Assembly (NCBI GenBank): GCA_910574835.1
Contig: CAJTDE010000017.1
Location: 24,650-88,649 of the forward strand
Source: Clostridia bacterium
GTDB lineage: Bacteria; Bacillota; Clostridia; Lachnospirales; Lachnospiraceae
Direction: 5' to 3'
DNA length: 64,000 nucleotides
Of this stretch, positions 24,547 through 32,430 are shown piece after piece. Below the pieces are notes generated by a model, which saw only the letters and a list, made by a program, of their open reading frames with translations, did no database searches and was not told the DNA's origin. A program made the translations under genes and the position numbers. Each line of letters opens with the position of its first letter. Position 1 is the first letter of the stretch.

Positions 24547-25080
24547 GTGGCAAAAGACGGCAGCGGGCGGGGCGGCGCAAGGCCGGGGGCGGGACGCAAG
24601 CCCAAGGCACTCACGGAGAAGATTGCCGAAGGCCGGCCGGCGGAAGTCATGATGGAGCCGGCCGAGCTGGAGGGCGTGGATGTGCCGCCCGTGAAGGACT
24701 TCCTGAAATCCCCGCAGAAAAGCGGGCGGGAGCTGGTGGCGGAGGAAGTCTACAACGAAACGTATGCCTGGCTGAAAGCAAGGGGATGTGAAAAGCTGGT
24801 CACGGTGCAGATGGTGGAGCAGTACGCCATGAGCGTGTCCCGGTGGATTCAGTGCGAGGAGATTGTTTCGTCCACTGGATTTCTGGCGAAGCACCCGACT
24901 ACAGGAGCCGCCATTGCCTCCCCTTATGTCACCATGAGCCAGTCCTACATGAAGCAGACCAATTACTGCTGGATGCAGATATACCAGATCGTGAAGGAGA
25001 ACTGCTCGGTGGAGTTCCAGGGGAACACGCCGCAGGATGATGTGATGGAGCGGCTGCTCCGTGCAAGGAAAGGAGTGTAG
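24547..25080 (+). CDS. terS: Phage terminase small subunit, P27 family
   Basis: 177 residues, opening with AKDGSGRGGARPGAGRKPKA, the Gly/Arg-rich DNA-binding start of P27-type small terminases, followed by a helical core (LVAEEVYNETYAWLKARGCE). The GTG start with GGGGTG six bases upstream is preferred over the GTG at 24538. It recognises the packaging site for the large subunit, which unusually lies about 7.7 kb downstream past a cargo block. Confidence 0.88.
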   Translation: MAKDGSGRGGARPGAGRKPKALTEKIAEGRPAEVMMEPAELEGVDVPPVKDFLKSPQKSGRELVAEEVYNETYAWLKARGCEKLVTVQMVEQYAMSVSRWIQCEEIVSSTGFLAKHPTTGAAIASPYVTMSQSYMKQTNYCWMQIYQIVKENCSVEFQGNTPQDDVMERLLRARKGV

Positions 25081-25086
25081 ATAAAA

Positions 25087-26343
25087 ATGGGTAAGACGAC
25101 AACGGAGATGCAGCTTGTGCCGCTCTCAAAATTAGTGCCGTATGTGAATAATGCGCGGACGCACTCGCCGGAGCAGCTTGCGAAGCTCCGCTCATCCCTG
25201 CGGGAGTTCGGCTTCATCAACCCGGTCATCATCGACCGGGATTTCAATGTCATCGCAGGGCATGGCAGGATCGCAGCGGCGAAGGAGGAAGGGATTACAG
25301 AGGTTCCGTGTGTATTTGTGGACTATCTGACAGAGGCGCAGAAGAAAGCCTACATCCTTGCGGACAACCGCATGGCTCTGGATGCCGGATGGGATGAGGA
25401 GCTGCTCCGCATTGAGATTGAAAGTTTGCAGGGTGCGGATTTTGATGTATCTTTGACAGGCTTCGGTGAGGATGAGATTGCAGACCTTTTCTCCGGGGAC
25501 GGTGAAAAAGATGTGAAAGATGATGATTTCGACCTTTCCGCAGCGTTGGAGAAAGCGGCGTTCGTGGAAAAGGGAGATATCTGGACGGTGGGCAGGCACA
25601 GGCTGATGTGCGGTGACGCTACCAGTGCGGAGGACGTGGCGGCGCTCATGGACGGGAAAAAGGCAAACCTTATCGTGACGGACCCGCCGTATAACGTCGC
25701 ATTCAAGAGCGGAAGTGGGCTTTCCATCCAGAACGACAGCATGGAGAACGGGGAGTTTTACACTTTTCTGTACAATTCCTTCCAGAACATGGTGGAGCAT
25801 CTGGAAAGCGGCGGTGCAGCTTATGTGTTCCATGCGGACACGGAGGGGCTTAATTTCAGGAAAGCCTTTGTGGATGCGGGGTTCCACCTTGCCGGGGTGT
25901 GCATATGGGTAAAGAATTCGCTGGTGCTTGGGCGCTCGGATTACCAGTGGCAGCATGAGCCTGTGCTGTACGGTTTCCTTAAGAACGGAAAACACCCGTG
26001 GTATTCCGACCGGAAGCAGACCACCATCTGGAACTACGACAAGCCGAAGCGGAATAAGAACCACCCGACATCGAAGCCGCTTGACCTGCTCGGATACCCA
26101 ATCTGCAATTCCTCCCAGGAAAACGCCATCGTTCTGGACACTTTCGGAGGGAGCGGCTCCACGATGATGGCATGTGAGCAGACAAACCGTATCTGCCATA
26201 TGATGGAGCTGGATGAAAAGTACGCATCCGTCATCCTGCGGAGGTATGTGGAGGATACCGGGGATTCGGAAAATGTGTATGTGGTGCGCGGTGGGGAAAA
26301 AATCCCATACTCCGCGCTGGTGAAGGAGGTGGAGATGGAATGA
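25087..26343 (+). CDS. ParB/sulfiredoxin-N fused to N4/N6 DNA methyltransferase
   Basis: 418 residues. The N-terminal ParB-like domain (LVPYVNNARTHSPEQLAKLR; GHGRIAAAKEEG; about residues 8-95) is followed by a methyltransferase with DPPYNVAFKSG (catalytic motif, about 198-208), HPTSKPLDLLGYPI and the AdoMet motif LDTFGGSGSTMMACEQ. This fusion is frequent in phages and modifies phage DNA against host restriction. No matching endonuclease gene is present. It overlaps the cytosine methyltransferase gene by four bases. Confidence 0.93.
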   Translation: MGKTTTEMQLVPLSKLVPYVNNARTHSPEQLAKLRSSLREFGFINPVIIDRDFNVIAGHGRIAAAKEEGITEVPCVFVDYLTEAQKKAYILADNRMALDAGWDEELLRIEIESLQGADFDVSLTGFGEDEIADLFSGDGEKDVKDDDFDLSAALEKAAFVEKGDIWTVGRHRLMCGDATSAEDVAALMDGKKANLIVTDPPYNVAFKSGSGLSIQNDSMENGEFYTFLYNSFQNMVEHLESGGAAYVFHADTEGLNFRKAFVDAGFHLAGVCIWVKNSLVLGRSDYQWQHEPVLYGFLKNGKHPWYSDRKQTTIWNYDKPKRNKNHPTSKPLDLLGYPICNSSQENAIVLDTFGGSGSTMMACEQTNRICHMMELDEKYASVILRRYVEDTGDSENVYVVRGGEKIPYSALVKEVEME

Positions 26344-28481
26344 ATGCAGACGCTATATATATCCATAGTAGGGAGTCCAGCACTGGCGGCGGAGACACAC
26401 CAAATCCGCAGTCTGCGGATGCCTGCCTGACCCTCGGCAGCCTGTTTGACGGCTCCGGGGGTTTTCCTTTGGGCGGGCTGCTTGCAGGCATCACCCCTCT
26501 ATGGGCTTCGGAGATTGAGCCGTTCCCCATCCGTGTGACCACAAAGCGGCTGCCCTCCGTGAAGCACTTGGGCGATATTTCTGCGGTGGATGGCGCAGAG
26601 ATTGCCCCGGTGGACATCATCACCTTCGGCTCGCCCTGCACGGATATGTCGGTGGCCGGCAAGCGGGCGGGGCTTGGCGGGCAGCAGTCCTGCCTGTTCT
26701 ATCAGGCAATCAGAATCGTAAAGGAAATGAGGTGTGCAACAGATGGAAAATATCCAAGGTTTATCGTGTGGGAGAACGTCCCCGGAGCCTTCTCATCCAA
26801 TAAAGGGGAAGACTTTAAGGCAGTCCTCGAAGCGGTCTGCTCCGTCAAAGACGAAAGTATTTCTGTACCTGGACCTCCAAAGGGGAGGTGGGCGAATGCC
26901 GGAAGCATCGTGGCAGACGGCTTTTCCCTCGCATGGCGGGTGTTTGACTCCCAGTTTTGGGGAATCCCCCAACGAAGGAAACGCATCTACCTTGTCGCAG
27001 ATTTTGCAGGCGGGAGTGCCGGAAAGGTATTATTTGAGTCCGAAGGCGTGTCTGGGTATTCTGCGGAGGGCTTCCGTGCGTGGCAAGGAACTGCCGGAGG
27101 TGCTGCGGATTGCATTGGAGCGGCAGGCGGCATCTGCCTGAACGACCAGGGCGGGCAGAGGATGGACGTGACGGATGACGTGACCTGCACCCTGCGGGCA
27201 GAGGCGCACCATCCCCCGTGCGTATTGGAATCGGCCGGTTTCTGCACGGAGCATTCCGCAAAGGCGCGTGGGATTGGGTATGAGGAGGAAACCTCGCCCA
27301 CGCTCCGTGCAGGGACGGTCCCGGCTGCGGTGGCGCTCTATGAGAACCATTCACAGGATACGAGATATACGGGGCCTTTGGAAACGGCGCCTACGGTCAG
27401 CTCCACCTACGGCATGGGCGGCAATAACCAACCGTTCGTGGTGGAAACGCCAAAGACGCTGAAAATCCGCTCCGGCTGTGAGGGAGGCGGCAAAGGGGCG
27501 ATCATACAGGATGACAAATCCGCAACTCTCTCCTGCAGCAATGACCAGACGGTGTTCGTGCCTTTCTGCAAGGGGTACCGCGCCCACTACAAAGGGGATG
27601 CGCCGACCTGGAAGGACGGGAAGGTGGCAAACACGCTGAACACCTTTGATGTCGGGGAGAGCCGCTGCAATGAGCTGGTGGTGCAGGCATACGGTATCTG
27701 CTCCAAGGACAGCAATGCCATGAAATCGGATAACCCGCACAGCGGATTTTATGAGGCGGATACCTCCCGGACTCTGGACGGGAACGGCGGGAATCCCGGC
27801 TGCAACCAGGGCGGCATTGCCGTGGTGGCGGTGCAGGGCTCCATGATTGGCAGGAAGGATGAGAACGGGCCGCAGGGGAGTGGCGTGAATGAGGATGTGT
27901 CCTTTACGCTTGACGCCGTGGACAGACACGCTGTTGCATACCCGACCTACTGCACGAGCAAGAATTCTCATTTCACACGGGCAGAAAAGGAACTGGCGAA
28001 CACGCTGGTGGCTACGGATTATAAGGACCCTCCCGTCATCAACGATGTGCAGACCGCATCCGGCAAGGAGGTGTTCGGCACACTCTCGGCAAGCATGGGC
28101 TCCAAGCAGTGGCTCGGCAACCAGGAGGCGTTCAGCGGGGATTACCATATCGTGGAGCCGGAGTATATTGTCCGCAGGCTGACGCCCACCGAGTGTGCGA
28201 GGCTGCAGGGCTTCCCGGACTGGTGGTGCGGCGGGCTTGGCACGGAGGAACCTACCGAGGAAGATTTAGTGTTCTGGAGGGAGGTCTTTGAGACCCATCG
28301 GAAGATTGCAGGGACTTCCACGAAGCCCAAGACGGATAGGCAGATCATCAAGTGGCTGAAAGACCCTCATTCGGATAGTGCCGAGTATAAAATGTGGGGC
28401 AACGGCGTCGCACTGCCGAACGTATATTTCGTGCTTTCGGGGATCGTGTACTATGCACAGTTCCCGGACTTTTTATTGTGA
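26340..28481 (+). CDS. DNA cytosine C5-methyltransferase with long repeat-rich insertion
   Basis: 713 residues, nearly twice the family norm. Motifs: I, LGSLFDGSGGFPLGG (about 31-45); IV, FGSPCTDMS with the catalytic Cys (about 95-103); VI, VWENVPGAF; VIII, IPQRRKRIYLVAD; IX, RLTPTECARLQGFP (about 612-625); X, MWGNGVALPNV. Between VIII and IX lies about 320 residues made of at least eight degenerate repeats with a TL core (DVTCTLRA, ETSPTLRA, DKSATLSC, KVANTLNT, DTSRTLDG, DVSFTLDA, ELANTLVA, EVFGTLSA). That is the usual site of the target recognition domain. Active site intact; likely protects phage DNA. Confidence 0.92.
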   Translation: MNADAIYIHSRESSTGGGDTPNPQSADACLTLGSLFDGSGGFPLGGLLAGITPLWASEIEPFPIRVTTKRLPSVKHLGDISAVDGAEIAPVDIITFGSPCTDMSVAGKRAGLGGQQSCLFYQAIRIVKEMRCATDGKYPRFIVWENVPGAFSSNKGEDFKAVLEAVCSVKDESISVPGPPKGRWANAGSIVADGFSLAWRVFDSQFWGIPQRRKRIYLVADFAGGSAGKVLFESEGVSGYSAEGFRAWQGTAGGAADCIGAAGGICLNDQGGQRMDVTDDVTCTLRAEAHHPPCVLESAGFCTEHSAKARGIGYEEETSPTLRAGTVPAAVALYENHSQDTRYTGPLETAPTVSSTYGMGGNNQPFVVETPKTLKIRSGCEGGGKGAIIQDDKSATLSCSNDQTVFVPFCKGYRAHYKGDAPTWKDGKVANTLNTFDVGESRCNELVVQAYGICSKDSNAMKSDNPHSGFYEADTSRTLDGNGGNPGCNQGGIAVVAVQGSMIGRKDENGPQGSGVNEDVSFTLDAVDRHAVAYPTYCTSKNSHFTRAEKELANTLVATDYKDPPVINDVQTASGKEVFGTLSASMGSKQWLGNQEAFSGDYHIVEPEYIVRRLTPTECARLQGFPDWWCGGLGTEEPTEEDLVFWREVFETHRKIAGTSTKPKTDRQIIKWLKDPHSDSAEYKMWGNGVALPNVYFVLSGIVYYAQFPDFLL

Positions 28482-28501
28482 CATTTTTTCTCACATACTG
28501 C

Positions 28502-28550
28502 TTGCTATTCCTGCCGTTCAGAGTGATTAATGTAGTACCGAAAAACGAAG
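28502..28550 (+). promoter_or_regulatory. Cargo promoter/leader element, copy 1
   Basis: TTGCTA, 18 bases, ATTAATG, then GTAGTACCGAAAAACG. It shares layout and much sequence with the copies at 29867 and 32358, including CAGAGTGA and the TAGTACCGAAA leader. It begins 20 bases after the methyltransferase stop and 62 before the next start. Confidence 0.6.
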
Positions 28551-28563
28551 GAGGTACAAAAAA

Positions 28564-29319
28564 ATGAGGTTTGAATTCAACAGGACAGGGGCAGAGCGGA
28601 AGGCGCTGGTGCAGGCAATGGGGGAGATTTTAGAGGTAAAGCCGAAATACCTCGGAATGCCGACAGCGGCTTACCAGGTGGATTACTTCCACATCGACAA
28701 GACCGGCGCGGTGGAGTTTGACGACCGGGCGGACAGTGAGGAAATAGAGAACCTGCTGGAGCGGCTTGCGGAAAGAGGGATTGTCGCAGTCCCGGCAGAA
28801 ACGGCGCAGGAAGGCGGCACGGCAGAAGAAAGCGCGGATGCGGAAAACAAAGCGGAGGAGCCGGAAACGGAGGCACAGGGGGCAGATCTGGGGCTTACGG
28901 TGGCAATGCCGAGGGATTCCTTCACGGATGCCGCGCTGGAGAACCTGCGGAAGCTGGTGGATGCCAAAGGGAGCCTGATTAAAAAGGCGCTGGCGGTTGA
29001 CAGCCTCCCGATTGAAACGGACGGGGAGAAGGTTTCCTTCCCATGGTTTGCGGAGGGGCAGGACAGCGAATCGGTGAAAGCCTACACCCATTTCATTGCC
29101 GCCATCTGCGACATGGCAAGGAACCAGAAGCGCATCACGGCGAAGGAAAAGCCTGCGGACAATGAAAAATACGCATTCCGGTGCTTCCTGCTCCGGCTCG
29201 GATTCATCGGGGCGGAATACAAGGGCGAGCGGAAAATCCTGCTGAAGAACCTCTCCGGCAGCTCGGCATTCAAAAACGGCGAAAGGAAGGAGGCGGTCAG
29301 CAGTGAACTTTCCGAATAG
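28564..29319 (+). CDS. Unknown cargo protein with C-terminal module shared with the amidoligase
   Basis: 251 residues. The N-terminal part (MRFEFNRTGAERKALVQAMG, KPKYLGMPTAAYQVDYFHID) resembles a family often called virulence-related in Lachnospiraceae annotation. An acidic Ala/Glu linker (about 78-112) follows, then the C-terminal module KYAFRCFLLRLGFIGAEYKG (about 201-220), GERKILLKNLSGSSAFKNG. The amidoligase two genes downstream ends in the same module. No catalytic motif seen. Confidence 0.7.
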   Translation: MRFEFNRTGAERKALVQAMGEILEVKPKYLGMPTAAYQVDYFHIDKTGAVEFDDRADSEEIENLLERLAERGIVAVPAETAQEGGTAEESADAENKAEEPETEAQGADLGLTVAMPRDSFTDAALENLRKLVDAKGSLIKKALAVDSLPIETDGEKVSFPWFAEGQDSESVKAYTHFIAAICDMARNQKRITAKEKPADNEKYAFRCFLLRLGFIGAEYKGERKILLKNLSGSSAFKNGERKEAVSSELSE

Positions 29320-29533
29320 GGAGATTGTGGAGCGTGTCCGCAGGGAGTACCCTGCAGGCACACGGGTGGAGCTTGTACGGATGGACGATGTGCAGGCCCC
29401 GCCCATCGGGACGCGGGGAACAGTCGAAGGTGTGGATGACACGGCGAGCGTCATGGTCGCATGGGACAACGGCAGCAGCCTCCATGCAATTTACGGCGAG
29501 GATGTGGTGCGCAGGATAAAGGAGGATGAATAG
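29303..29533 (+). CDS. DUF4314 protein
   Basis: 76 residues in the small-beta-barrel DUF4314 family: PAGTRVELVRMDDVQAPPIG, GTRGTVEGVDDTASVMVAWD, NGSSLHAIYGEDVV. It overlaps the previous gene by 17 bases and abuts the next. Function unknown; common next to amidoligase and methyltransferase genes in mobile elements. Confidence 0.8.
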   Translation: MNFPNREIVERVRREYPAGTRVELVRMDDVQAPPIGTRGTVEGVDDTASVMVAWDNGSSLHAIYGEDVVRRIKEDE

Positions 29534-29815
29534 ATGGAGCAGGACATTCTGAAACAGCTTTATTTTGGTGAGATCGTGCCGTGGGAGAACCGGAACGACA
29601 AGACGCCGGAGATGGCAGAGCTTGCGGAGCGCATCGACGGGGAGATTGAACGCCTAAAAGGGCTGTTGGACAGTGAGGGGAAGGCACTGCTGGAGAAACT
29701 TCTGGACGATGCCTCCGACCTTGAGTGCAAGACCATCTGCGAAGGCTTTAAGGACGGATTCCGGCTTGGCGCACAGATCACGGCAGCCTCCATGGAGGGC
29801 CTGAAAAAGCCATAA
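29534..29815 (+). CDS. Small helical cargo protein (DUF6809-like)
   Basis: 93 residues, starting MEQDILKQLYFGEIVPWENR and ending with an aromatic/hydrophobic helix (CKTICEGFKDGFRLGAQITA). Similar in plan to the protein at 34443 (acidic helix, then a YRAGFRDGVSL-like segment). ATG directly follows the DUF4314 stop. Unknown function. Confidence 0.65.
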   Translation: MEQDILKQLYFGEIVPWENRNDKTPEMAELAERIDGEIERLKGLLDSEGKALLEKLLDDASDLECKTICEGFKDGFRLGAQITAASMEGLKKP

Positions 29816-29866
29816 AATACACAAAAAACTGCGGAAAACATTGTGTAATATATGCCTCGAATTGAC

Positions 29867-29925
29867 TTGCTATTATCCCCTTTTAGAGCGAATATGTGTA
29901 CTACCGAAAGGGAAAACACACAAAG
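29867..29925 (+). promoter_or_regulatory. Cargo promoter/leader element, copy 2
   Basis: TTGCTA, 18 bases, AATATGTG, then TACTACCGAAAGGGAAAACA. It matches the copy at 32358 almost base for base outside an 8-base variable patch and precedes the amidoligase by about 50 bases. Upstream bases (TGTAATATATG) are also partly conserved. Confidence 0.65.
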
Positions 29926-29943
29926 AAAACGGAGGAAAACAGC

Positions 29944-30891
29944 ATGAACGCAAAGTTAGCAAGGCAGGTTGAGGAAATGAAAAAGCAGACCATCGGGGTT
30001 GAGGTGGAGATGAACAGCATCGCAAGGAGCAGGGCGGCGAAAATTGCAGCGGACTTCTTCGGAACAGGCAGGCATGAATACACGGCACGCAGGAACGGCT
30101 ACGAAACCTACTCCGCATGGGACGCGCAGGGCAGGGAGTGGAAATTCCAGAAGGACGTGAGCATCGCGGGGCCTGACAGCGAAAAGTGCGAGCTGGTGAC
30201 GCCCATCCTTACCTACGGGGACATGGAAACCCTGCAGGAGCTTATCCGGCAGCTACGGCACGCTGGAGCGAAGAGCGACGCGGGAAGGGGCTGCGGGGTA
30301 CACATCCACATCGGGGCGAAAGGCCACACGCCGCAGAGCCTCAGAAACCTCGCCAACATCATGGCAGGCCATGAAAGCCTGATAGCGGATGCCTTAAACC
30401 TTGACCGCTGGAGGATGAACCGCTACTGCCGCACGGTTGACCCACGGTTTTTGGAGCAGGTCAACAGAAAGAAACCTTCCACGATGGCGGCCCTTGCGGA
30501 CATCTGGTACACAAGCCACGGCGCAAGCTACGGCAGGGACCAGCACTACAACGACAGCCGCTACCATATGCTCAATTACCACGCAACCTTCACCAAAGGC
30601 ACGGTCGAGTTCCGGCTCTTCCAGTTCGACGAACCGGGCGACGGGCGCAGGGGCGGCCTCCACGCAGGGCAGCTTAAAAGCTACATCCAGCTCTGCCTCG
30701 CACTCAGCCAGATGGCGAAGGAAGTAAAGACGGCAAGCCCGAAGCCGCAGCAGAGCGAGAACCCGAAATACGCCATGCGGACATGGCTCCTCCGGCTCGG
30801 CTTCATCGGGGACGAATTCAAGACCGCAAGGGACATCCTCACAAGGAGGCTTGCAGGGGACGCATCCTTCCGAAACGGAAGGGCCGCTTGA
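29944..30891 (+). CDS. Amidoligase family enzyme (COOH-NH2 ligase)
   Basis: 315 residues. TIGVEVEMNSIA (about 16-27), GCGVHIHIGAKG (about 116-127) and GTVEFRLFQFD (about 219-229) are the Glu/His metal- and ATP-binding motifs of the glutamine-synthetase-like amidoligase family. These enzymes join an amine to a carboxylate. In Iyer and Aravind's analysis of the family they pair with gamma-glutamylcyclotransferase-like proteins, exactly as here. The C-terminus (about 270-315) carries the KYAMRTWLLRLGFIGDEFK module shared with the 28564 protein. Substrate unknown; a small metabolite, peptide or surface polymer is possible. Confidence 0.88.
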   Translation: MNAKLARQVEEMKKQTIGVEVEMNSIARSRAAKIAADFFGTGRHEYTARRNGYETYSAWDAQGREWKFQKDVSIAGPDSEKCELVTPILTYGDMETLQELIRQLRHAGAKSDAGRGCGVHIHIGAKGHTPQSLRNLANIMAGHESLIADALNLDRWRMNRYCRTVDPRFLEQVNRKKPSTMAALADIWYTSHGASYGRDQHYNDSRYHMLNYHATFTKGTVEFRLFQFDEPGDGRRGGLHAGQLKSYIQLCLALSQMAKEVKTASPKPQQSENPKYAMRTWLLRLGFIGDEFKTARDILTRRLAGDASFRNGRAA

Positions 30892-30901
30892 AGGGAACGC
30901 G

Positions 30902-30988
30902 GGAGGTAGCCTCCTGCCACCTTGCCTGCCGCGGAAACGGCAGTGGACCGCTCCGGCGGTCTTAAGGTGGTAGAAGGGTGCCCCCTTC
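30902..30988 (+). ncRNA. Candidate structured RNA: three-way junction between amidoligase and cyclotransferase genes
   Basis: Stem P1 is CCACCTT (30917-30923) with AAGGTGG (30964-30970). Inside are P2, CTGCCG/CGGCAG (30926-30931 and 30938-30943), and P3, GACCGC/GCGGTC (30946-30951 and 30956-30961) closed by a TCCG (UNCG-type) tetraloop. All three linkers are two bases. A small GGAGG/CCTCC hairpin precedes it, and a GAAGGG/CCCTTC hairpin (30973-30988) follows directly before the RBS. This layout fits a cis-regulatory RNA. No known class was recognised. Confidence 0.45.
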
Positions 30989-31007
30989 GGAAAGGATGGA
31001 TTTCAAG

Positions 31008-31701
31008 ATGGAAAAAAGATACTACATTGCTTACGGCTCAAACTTAAACATCCGGCAGATGCGGATGCGCTGCCCCGGGGCGAGGATTATCGGCACTTCG
31101 GTGATTGAGGGCTACCCGTCTGCTGTTCAAGGGCAGCAGGACCGGCTCCTACCTCACCATCGAGCCACAGGAGGGCGCAAGCGTCCCCGTGGCGGCATGG
31201 GCGGTGACGGAGGAGGATGAGGCGGCGCTTGACCGCTACGAGGGCTTCCCCCACTTTTACTACAAAAAGGAGATGGAGCTGCCCCTTAAAGGGATTAAGA
31301 CCGGAAAGGTGCGGCTGCGGAAGGTTTTCGTCTACATCATGCATGAGGACCGCCCGCTTGGGGTTCCGAGCGGGTTCTATATGGAGACCTGCAGGCAGGG
31401 CTACCAGAGTTTCGGATTCGACGAGGCATTTCTGGAACGGGCGTATGCCGACAGCAGGGAGAAATTTCCGGGCGGGTGGAAGACCGGGGACGCCTGCTTC
31501 ATGGTGACCAACCGGAAGAACGGCTGCACGGGCAACTACACCGTGCTGGGATTCGATGGGAAATATTTCTGGCTCCAGAACAGCAGGGGCAGCCGTTACC
31601 GCGCATCCGCAGGCCGGATGTTCCGCAGCAAGGTGGAGGCGCTTGCCCCACGGCAGGAGAATATGGACTTAGGAGGAAACAGCGATGAAAGAAACAGATA
31701 A
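31008..31701 (+). pseudogene. Gamma-glutamylcyclotransferase (AIG2-like) gene with one-base frameshift
   Basis: The first frame opens MEKRYYIAYGSNLNIRQMRM, containing the YGSNL substrate-loop motif of the family, and runs to IEGY. One extra C in CCC (31115-31117) then shifts the frame. Without it the text continues RLLFKGSRTGSYLTIEP and through ALDRYEGFPHFY (catalytic Glu region) to YIMHEDRPLG. The domain is followed by an extra C-terminal region ending at 31701. Cyclotransferases free 5-oxoproline from gamma-glutamyl groups, a counterpart of the amidoligase. Start could be 30996. Homopolymer sequencing error is possible. Confidence 0.8.
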
Positions 31702-31894
31702 TATTGCGAGGATTTCGGTCTGCCCACGATGCGGGCAGACCTACCACGGGAGGCCGGCAGTTTCGCGGGCGGACGGCAGAACGCCGCTCTGCCCGGACTG
31801 CGGCACCAGGGAGGCTCTGGAGAGCATCGGGGTGGACGGGAAGGAGCAGGAACAGATTCTGGAAGCCATCCACAGGTGCTACGGCAGGGGATGA
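31685..31894 (+). CDS. Small zinc-ribbon cargo protein
   Basis: 69 residues with two Cys pairs, VCPRCGQTYHGRP and LCPDCGTREALESIGVD, a classic zinc ribbon plus a short helix (EQEQILEAIHRCYGRG). RBS AGGAGGAAA. It overlaps the cyclotransferase gene by 17 bases. Role unknown. Confidence 0.7.
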   Translation: MKETDNIARISVCPRCGQTYHGRPAVSRADGRTPLCPDCGTREALESIGVDGKEQEQILEAIHRCYGRG

Positions 31895-31923
31895 AAATTA
31901 TAAAGGCAAAGGAGCGTACAGCT

Positions 31924-32304
31924 ATGGAAAAAAGGACAGAGGTCATCCAGGAGTGGATTGACGCAAGAAGGGAACGGGGCGAGGCTGCAACAAAATGTAT
32001 GTTTTACATCACCGTCCCGAAAGACACCGACCTTTACAAGGATGAAACCATCAAGAAAATCGAGGGCATCCTTGATAAGAACCATGTCAGCCACGGCCAT
32101 GTGGATACGGTCTGCGGCGCATGGAACCTGAACCGGGACTGGATTGAGACGGGCGAGATCGACTGCATTGTGGAATTCTGCGGGGTGTACCCGGTCAATT
32201 GGGACATGGACGATGTGGCGGAGCTTGAACGGATGGAAACCGAAGGGGAGATCATCGTCCTGGTTGACTGGATAGAGGACGGGAAACACATCCCTAACCA
32301 TTGA
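31924..32304 (+). CDS. Unknown acidic cargo protein
   Basis: 126 residues beginning MEKRTEVIQEWIDARRERGE, with AAAGGAG nine bases upstream (an ATG at 31891 is possible). The middle reads KCMFYITVPKDTDLYKDET and DCIVEFCGVYPVNWDMDD, an alpha/beta fold. No motif recognised. Net charge is strongly negative, as in DNA-mimic anti-defence proteins, but that is speculation. Confidence 0.6.
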   Translation: MEKRTEVIQEWIDARRERGEAATKCMFYITVPKDTDLYKDETIKKIEGILDKNHVSHGHVDTVCGAWNLNRDWIETGEIDCIVEFCGVYPVNWDMDDVAELERMETEGEIIVLVDWIEDGKHIPNH

Positions 32305-32357
32305 AAACTACACAATTTCTCCTGCAGATATTTGCACAGTATATGTTCAAAATCCGC

Positions 32358-32412
32358 TTGCTATTATCCGCAGAAAGAGCGAATATGTGTACTACCGAAA
32401 GGGAAAACACAG
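32358..32412 (+). promoter_or_regulatory. Cargo promoter/leader element, copy 3
   Basis: TTGCTA, 18 bases, AATATGTG, then TACTACCGAAAGGGAAAACA; the same element as at 29867. It precedes the small gene at 32431 by about 45 bases from the -10 box. Confidence 0.65.
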
Positions 32413-32430
32413 AAAGCGGAGGAGAAAGGC

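Noticed and set aside
27351..28148. 265-residue open frame on the minus strand
   Set aside because: Shadow of the repeat region of the cytosine methyltransferase; no start signal and no recognisable motif.
30902..30988. Hammerhead or other self-cleaving ribozyme as an explanation of the three-way junction
   Set aside because: The junction linkers are only two bases long and the conserved CUGANGA/GAAA core is absent.
31115..31117. Programmed frameshift in the cyclotransferase gene
   Set aside because: No slippery heptamer or downstream stimulatory structure fits, and the shift would need a +1-type correction; mutation or sequencing error is simpler.
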